DNA of 8,195 nt, taken from NCBI GenBank assembly GCA_900758315.1, contig CAAERF010000146.1, positions 1 to 8,195 of the forward strand, written 5' to 3'. Positions 6,140-8,195 of the stretch are shown here, piece after piece. A program made the position numbers and the translations under genes. Source of the DNA: an uncultured Oscillospiraceae bacterium (lineage in GTDB: Bacteria > Bacillota > Clostridia > Oscillospirales > Oscillospiraceae). The notes under the pieces are model-generated. The model did no database searches. It worked only from the letters and a program-made list of their open reading frames with translations, and was not told where the DNA came from. Every line of letters begins with the position of its first letter. Position 1 is the first letter of the stretch.

Positions 6140-7009
6140 ATGGCACTACAAGATAAGAAAATGATGCCTCCCCCCTGGCTGGCACATCGGGAGATCGAGC
6201 GGTACTCCATTGGCTGGCGCATGGGCTATGGGGAGGATTACATAGTCCGATTTGGCCATTGGCTGGACACCCTCTCATCTGAGGAGCGGACGGAATACCG
6301 CTCCCTCTTTCCTGAGCCGGTGACCTGGAAAGGCTGGTGGGATAATGAGGACAGCGGCGAAGTGCTGGAGCATGGCAACTTCTGGGTGGATACGTGGCAG
6401 CCGGAGGGCAGGCCCAAGTACACCTGGCAGTGGCTCCAACAGGAGTTTGCTGCTGGGAGAAAGCGAGAACTGTGCCTGTTCTGGGGCCATCAGCCTGTCC
6501 AGGATGGCAGCATTACAAAAAGTTGCCTCAGCCAGTGGTGGATGGAGGATTTCTATTCCATCGCCGACTCCTATCTCTGTATAGAGCAGTATACGATGGC
6601 GGGCAAGGCGGAGCTGTTTGGCGATCAGAAGATCCGCAAGGAGATCCTGGCGTGCAGCGACCCTCAACAGATCAAGCCCCTGGGCCGTAAGGTGCGGGGC
6701 TTTGACCAGAAGGTGTGGGACAGGTTCAAATACGCCATTGTGCTCAGCGGAAACTGGTGCAAATTCAGCCAGAACCGTGATCTGCGGGAGTTCCTCCTCT
6801 CCACCGGGGACGGTGTGCTGGTGGAGGCCAGCCCCTATGACAGCATCTGGGGCATCCGGCTCTCGGCCAGCTCCCCCGAGGCCCAGGACCCGATGAAGTG
6901 GCGGGGACAAAACCTGCTGGGCTTTGCGCTGATGGAGGTACGGGACGAGCTGCGCCGGGTGACTGAGAATGAAATGCTGTGCGATTGGAGTATGGTATGG
7001 GGACAATGA
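6140..7009 (+). CDS. NADAR (YbiA/DUF1768) family protein with N-terminal extension
   Basis: A 289-residue soluble protein. Residues about 112-272 carry the NADAR domain in order: 'LFWGHQP' (113-119), 'CLSQWW' (129-134), 'IEQYTMAGKAELFGD' (148-162), 'LGRKVRGFD' (181-189), a helix containing 'KFSQN' and 'LREFLLSTGDGVLVEASP' (208-232), 'DSIWGIRL' (234-241), and 'WRGQNLLGFALMEVRDELR' (254-272). The Glu of 'EQYTM', Lys of 'GKAELF' and Glu of 'VEASP' fit the conserved pocket. NADAR enzymes are N-glycosidases: E. coli YbiA acts on riboflavin-pathway intermediates, and other members remove ADP-ribose from guanine and can pair with DarT-type toxins. Residues 1-110 ('RYSIGWRMGYGEDYI', 'EYRSLFPEP..WKGWW') form an extra domain found in some Firmicute NADAR proteins, as I recall. 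No toxin partner is adjacent. The 3' end overlaps the next gene. Confidence 0.9.
   Translation: MALQDKKMMPPPWLAHREIERYSIGWRMGYGEDYIVRFGHWLDTLSSEERTEYRSLFPEPVTWKGWWDNEDSGEVLEHGNFWVDTWQPEGRPKYTWQWLQQEFAAGRKRELCLFWGHQPVQDGSITKSCLSQWWMEDFYSIADSYLCIEQYTMAGKAELFGDQKIRKEILACSDPQQIKPLGRKVRGFDQKVWDRFKYAIVLSGNWCKFSQNRDLREFLLSTGDGVLVEASPYDSIWGIRLSASSPEAQDPMKWRGQNLLGFALMEVRDELRRVTENEMLCDWSMVWGQ
6987..6990 (+). promoter_or_regulatory. Ribosome binding site deciding between two ATGs
   Basis: GGAG lies 6 bases before ATG 6997 and 15 before ATG 7006. It favours 6997, although ATG 7006 forms an ATGA overlap with the stop of the NADAR gene and could be used by coupled translation. Confidence 0.5.
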
Positions 7010-7455
7010 AGCTCTATGAACTGGTCAACCACTATCACATCGGCACGGAACTGACCTGCGCCGAGGCGATGTTCATGGCCTGCAATGAATATTACCATCT
7101 GAACTTGTCCGAGGAGGCCCGGAAGATGTTCTCCGTCATGGGCCTTGGGATGCAGACGGAGCAGTCCTGCTGCGGCGCCTTCACCGTGGCGGTAGGGATC
7201 ATCGGTCTGATGACCGCCAAAGAGGGGCAGACAGATGTGGACAATACGGATGGCTACCAGATGATTGCCGAATTGACGAGCTTTGTGCTGGGCTTCTACG
7301 GAACACTCCACTGCGTTGAGCTGCAAAGGTTGGAAATCATGGGCTATGAAAACCCCTGCCACGCCATTGTGGAGGCGCTGGCTAAGAAGCTGGAGGAGCT
7401 GCTGGCGGGCCGCAGCATCTTTCGCCCGGCAAATGCGGGACAGATCGGTTCATGA
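6997..7455 (+). CDS. C_GCAxxG_C_C family cysteine protein (putative redox or metal-binding)
   Basis: A 152-residue protein (149 if ATG 7006 is used) showing the ordered cysteines that name this family. They are 'TCAEAMF' (Cys21), 'GLGMQTEQSCCGAFTVAVG' (Cys58-Cys59-Gly-Ala, a variant of GCAxxG), 'GTLHCVELQ' (Cys106) and 'NPCHAIVEALAKKLEEL' (Cys121). Order and spacing agree with the family, in which the cysteines are thought to bind a metal or act in redox chemistry; substrates are unknown. Here the usual 'CGAxxGA' is changed to CGAFTVAVG. The protein is largely helical with no signal peptide. The ribosome binding site lies within the NADAR gene and the two overlap by up to 13 bases, suggesting coupled translation. 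This family is widespread in Clostridia and not known as an immunity protein, so it may be an unrelated passenger. Confidence 0.85.
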   Translation: MGTMKLYELVNHYHIGTELTCAEAMFMACNEYYHLNLSEEARKMFSVMGLGMQTEQSCCGAFTVAVGIIGLMTAKEGQTDVDNTDGYQMIAELTSFVLGFYGTLHCVELQRLEIMGYENPCHAIVEALAKKLEELLAGRSIFRPANAGQIGS

Positions 7456-7470
7456 AAAGAGGAGATCTTT

Positions 7471-7731
7471 ATGCAGCGGGACAGATATGAAAATCGAGAT
7501 GCCTTCTATCGTGTTCTTCTGCCCGTTGCAGAAACAGGAGACCGTGAGGCCGCGGCCGCCTTTGCCTTTGATAACTATGCCAACATGCCAAAAGATGAGG
7601 AAGACCGGGAACTGATTTTGACCTTGATGGCGATGGACGCTGGCGAGGAGTTCTGGTACAACAAAGAGGAACTGAAAGCGTTCATTCAGGCCGCTTGGAA
7701 AAAAGAGAGCAAGTTGCCCCAAAACTCTTAG
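7471..7731 (+). CDS. Hypothetical protein, possibly the N-terminal part of a frameshifted gene
   Basis: ATG 7471 has AGAGGAG at 7458-7464 six bases upstream. The 86-residue product is acidic and helical ('FYRVLLPVAETGDREAAAAF', 'EEDRELILTLMAMDAGEEFW', 'KEELKAFIQAAWKK') and ends in a short tail 'ESKLPQNS' before TAG 7729-7731. No family is recognised. At 7699-7704 it crosses a run of six A residues where the -1 frame becomes the next long reading frame, which lacks its own good start. A one-base insertion there would join both frames into a protein of about 186 residues. The start and main frame are well supported; where the true C terminus lies is open. Confidence 0.72.
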   Translation: MQRDRYENRDAFYRVLLPVAETGDREAAAAFAFDNYANMPKDEEDRELILTLMAMDAGEEFWYNKEELKAFIQAAWKKESKLPQNS

Positions 7732-8030
7732 CAGATGAATTAGAAACGCTTCGCAACAGTATCTATCACGGAGAGCAGGAACTGATCTCCGCCCTGACAC
7801 CGGAGCAGTTCTTTGCCCTGCTGTCTCATGACTATGACGCCGGTTTTGCAGCTGGCAAAGCCTCCGCACAGAAGGAGATCCTCTGCATGCTGGCTGCGGA
7901 CGGGATGCTCGTTGAGAAGATCGCACTCCTGCTGCGGATGAAGATGGAAGCGGTGCGGGAGATCATGGCCACTAAGCGGGCCCACATTGAGAAATGTAGA
8001 AAGAGACTGGAACAGGAGGTGAAGCCATGA
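7695..8030 (+). CDS. Hypothetical helical protein with HTH-like tail, possibly the C-terminal part of a frameshifted gene
   Basis: The frame is open from about 7599 to TGA 8028-8030 but has no ATG or GTG before its conserved-looking part. The best formal start is TTG 7695, with only a weak upstream site (TCAGG). It overlaps the preceding gene by 37 bases in the -1 frame. The product reads 'LADELETLRNSIYHGEQEL', 'LTPEQFFALLSHDYDAGFAAG', then 'KEILCMLAADGMLVEKIALLL' and a basic helical tail. The Tyr-x-x-Gly-(F)-x-x-Gly-K pattern followed by a 'G-M-x-x-E-K-I-A' turn resembles the C-terminal tail of Rpn/PD-(D/E)XK transposase-like proteins, but no nuclease domain is present. This is weak resemblance only. 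It is either translated by coupling or is the second half of a split gene. Confidence 0.55.
   Translation: MEKREQVAPKLLADELETLRNSIYHGEQELISALTPEQFFALLSHDYDAGFAAGKASAQKEILCMLAADGMLVEKIALLLRMKMEAVREIMATKRAHIEKCRKRLEQEVKP
7699..7704 (+). other. A6 tract at the frame change between two ORFs
   Basis: Six consecutive A residues, preceded by GG and followed by G, lie where the frame of the gene at 7471 and the -1 frame of the ORF at 7695 overlap. Adding one A would fuse the two into one continuous frame. It is a candidate indel site, slippage site or homopolymer sequencing error. The phase is not the classic A-AAA-AAG slippery heptamer. Confidence 0.5.
8014..8021 (+). promoter_or_regulatory. Strong ribosome binding site for the gene at the right edge
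   Basis: AGGAGGTG is close to a perfect match to the 16S rRNA tail and lies 5 bases before ATG 8027. It sits inside the end of the preceding frame. Confidence 0.85.
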
Positions 8031-8195
8031 AAAAACTATGCCAATACGGAAATCGGCGGGATAACGAATGGGAGATCCTGCCCTGGATACCTGACCCGCG
8101 CCCGCCTTTCAAAATTTGGGTGAAGCCGGAGCAGATCGCGCCATTCTTTCTCATTCCCCACCACCCCTATGCGATCTCCCTTCTTCTGAAAATCA
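8027..8195 (+). CDS. Hypothetical protein, 5' part (runs off the window)
   Basis: ATG 8027 overlaps the upstream TGA as ATGA and is preceded by a near-perfect ribosome binding site. The frame stays open for 56 codons to the right edge, so the gene is 3'-partial. The visible protein begins 'MKKLCQYGNRRDNEWEILPW' and is rich in Pro, Trp and aromatic residues ('PDPRPPFKIWVKPEQIAPFF'). The N terminus lacks a clear signal peptide. A hydrophobic stretch (FFLIPHHPYAISLLL) near the edge is too broken by Pro and His to call a membrane span. No family is recognised. The start context and coupling make it a real gene despite its short visible length. Confidence 0.75.
   Translation, partial: MKKLCQYGNRRDNEWEILPWIPDPRPPFKIWVKPEQIAPFFLIPHHPYAISLLLKI

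Noticed and set aside
6275..7006. 243-residue antisense frame opposite the NADAR gene
   Set aside because: The + strand carries clear NADAR motifs over the same region; the antisense translation shows no family pattern.
7699..7705. Classic -1 programmed frameshift heptamer A-AAA-AAG
   Set aside because: The seven bases are present, but the zero-frame codons are AAA-AAA-GAG, so the phase is wrong for the standard signal. I did not identify a convincing downstream stem-loop by eye.
1..8195. CRISPR array, tRNA, rRNA or insertion sequence
   Set aside because: No direct repeats with regular spacers, no cloverleaf or rRNA-like stretch and no terminal inverted repeats or transposase motifs were seen. 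Nearly the whole window is coding.

Overview
The window is a dense, single-strand run of 16 short reading frames from what is probably a gut-type Firmicute of the class Clostridia. The basis is strong AGGAGG-like ribosome binding sites, moderately high GC, and protein types (YwqG/DUF1963, DKNYY, DUF5713, C_GCAxxG_C_C) that are common in Oscillospiraceae- and Lachnospiraceae-like genomes. The species assignment is inference. I found no rRNA, tRNA, CRISPR array, IS element, transposase or integrase.

All genes lie on the + strand. The gaps are 23 bases or less and several genes overlap, so the whole window reads as one transcriptional unit with no visible internal promoter or terminator. It enters at the left with the 3' end of a SUKH-3-like protein (2-370). 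There follow a DUF1963/YwqG protein (394-1242), a DKNYY-repeat protein (1255-1992), an SMI1/KNR4-like protein (2010-2555), a small SmpA/OmlA-like protein (2568-2855), a DUF5713 protein (2842-3168), a double zinc-ribbon miniprotein (3174-3401) and a 77-residue unknown (3385-3618). Next come a 493-residue leucine-rich-repeat protein (3637-5118), an 81-residue unknown (5131-5376), a second DKNYY gene interrupted by an in-frame TAG (5387-6121), a NADAR-domain protein (6140-7009) and a C_GCAxxG_C_C cysteine protein (6997-7455). The run ends with two reading frames that may be one frameshifted gene (7471-7731 and 7695-8030) and a gene running off the right edge (8027 onward).

The layout is many unrelated small soluble proteins in tandem, several from families known or suspected to be immunity proteins (SUKH/SMI1, DUF1963/YwqG, DKNYY), with no toxin in view. 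It fits the published idea of a polyimmunity locus: a stockpile of immunity genes against polymorphic or contact-dependent toxins of neighbours. The NADAR gene would fit as a reverser of ADP-ribosylation damage. The unrecognised ORFs in the array are then candidates for new immunity families, by guilt of association. Two members look broken or recoded (TAG at 5516; -1 frame change at an A6 tract at 7699), which would suit decay of immunity genes that no longer face their toxin.
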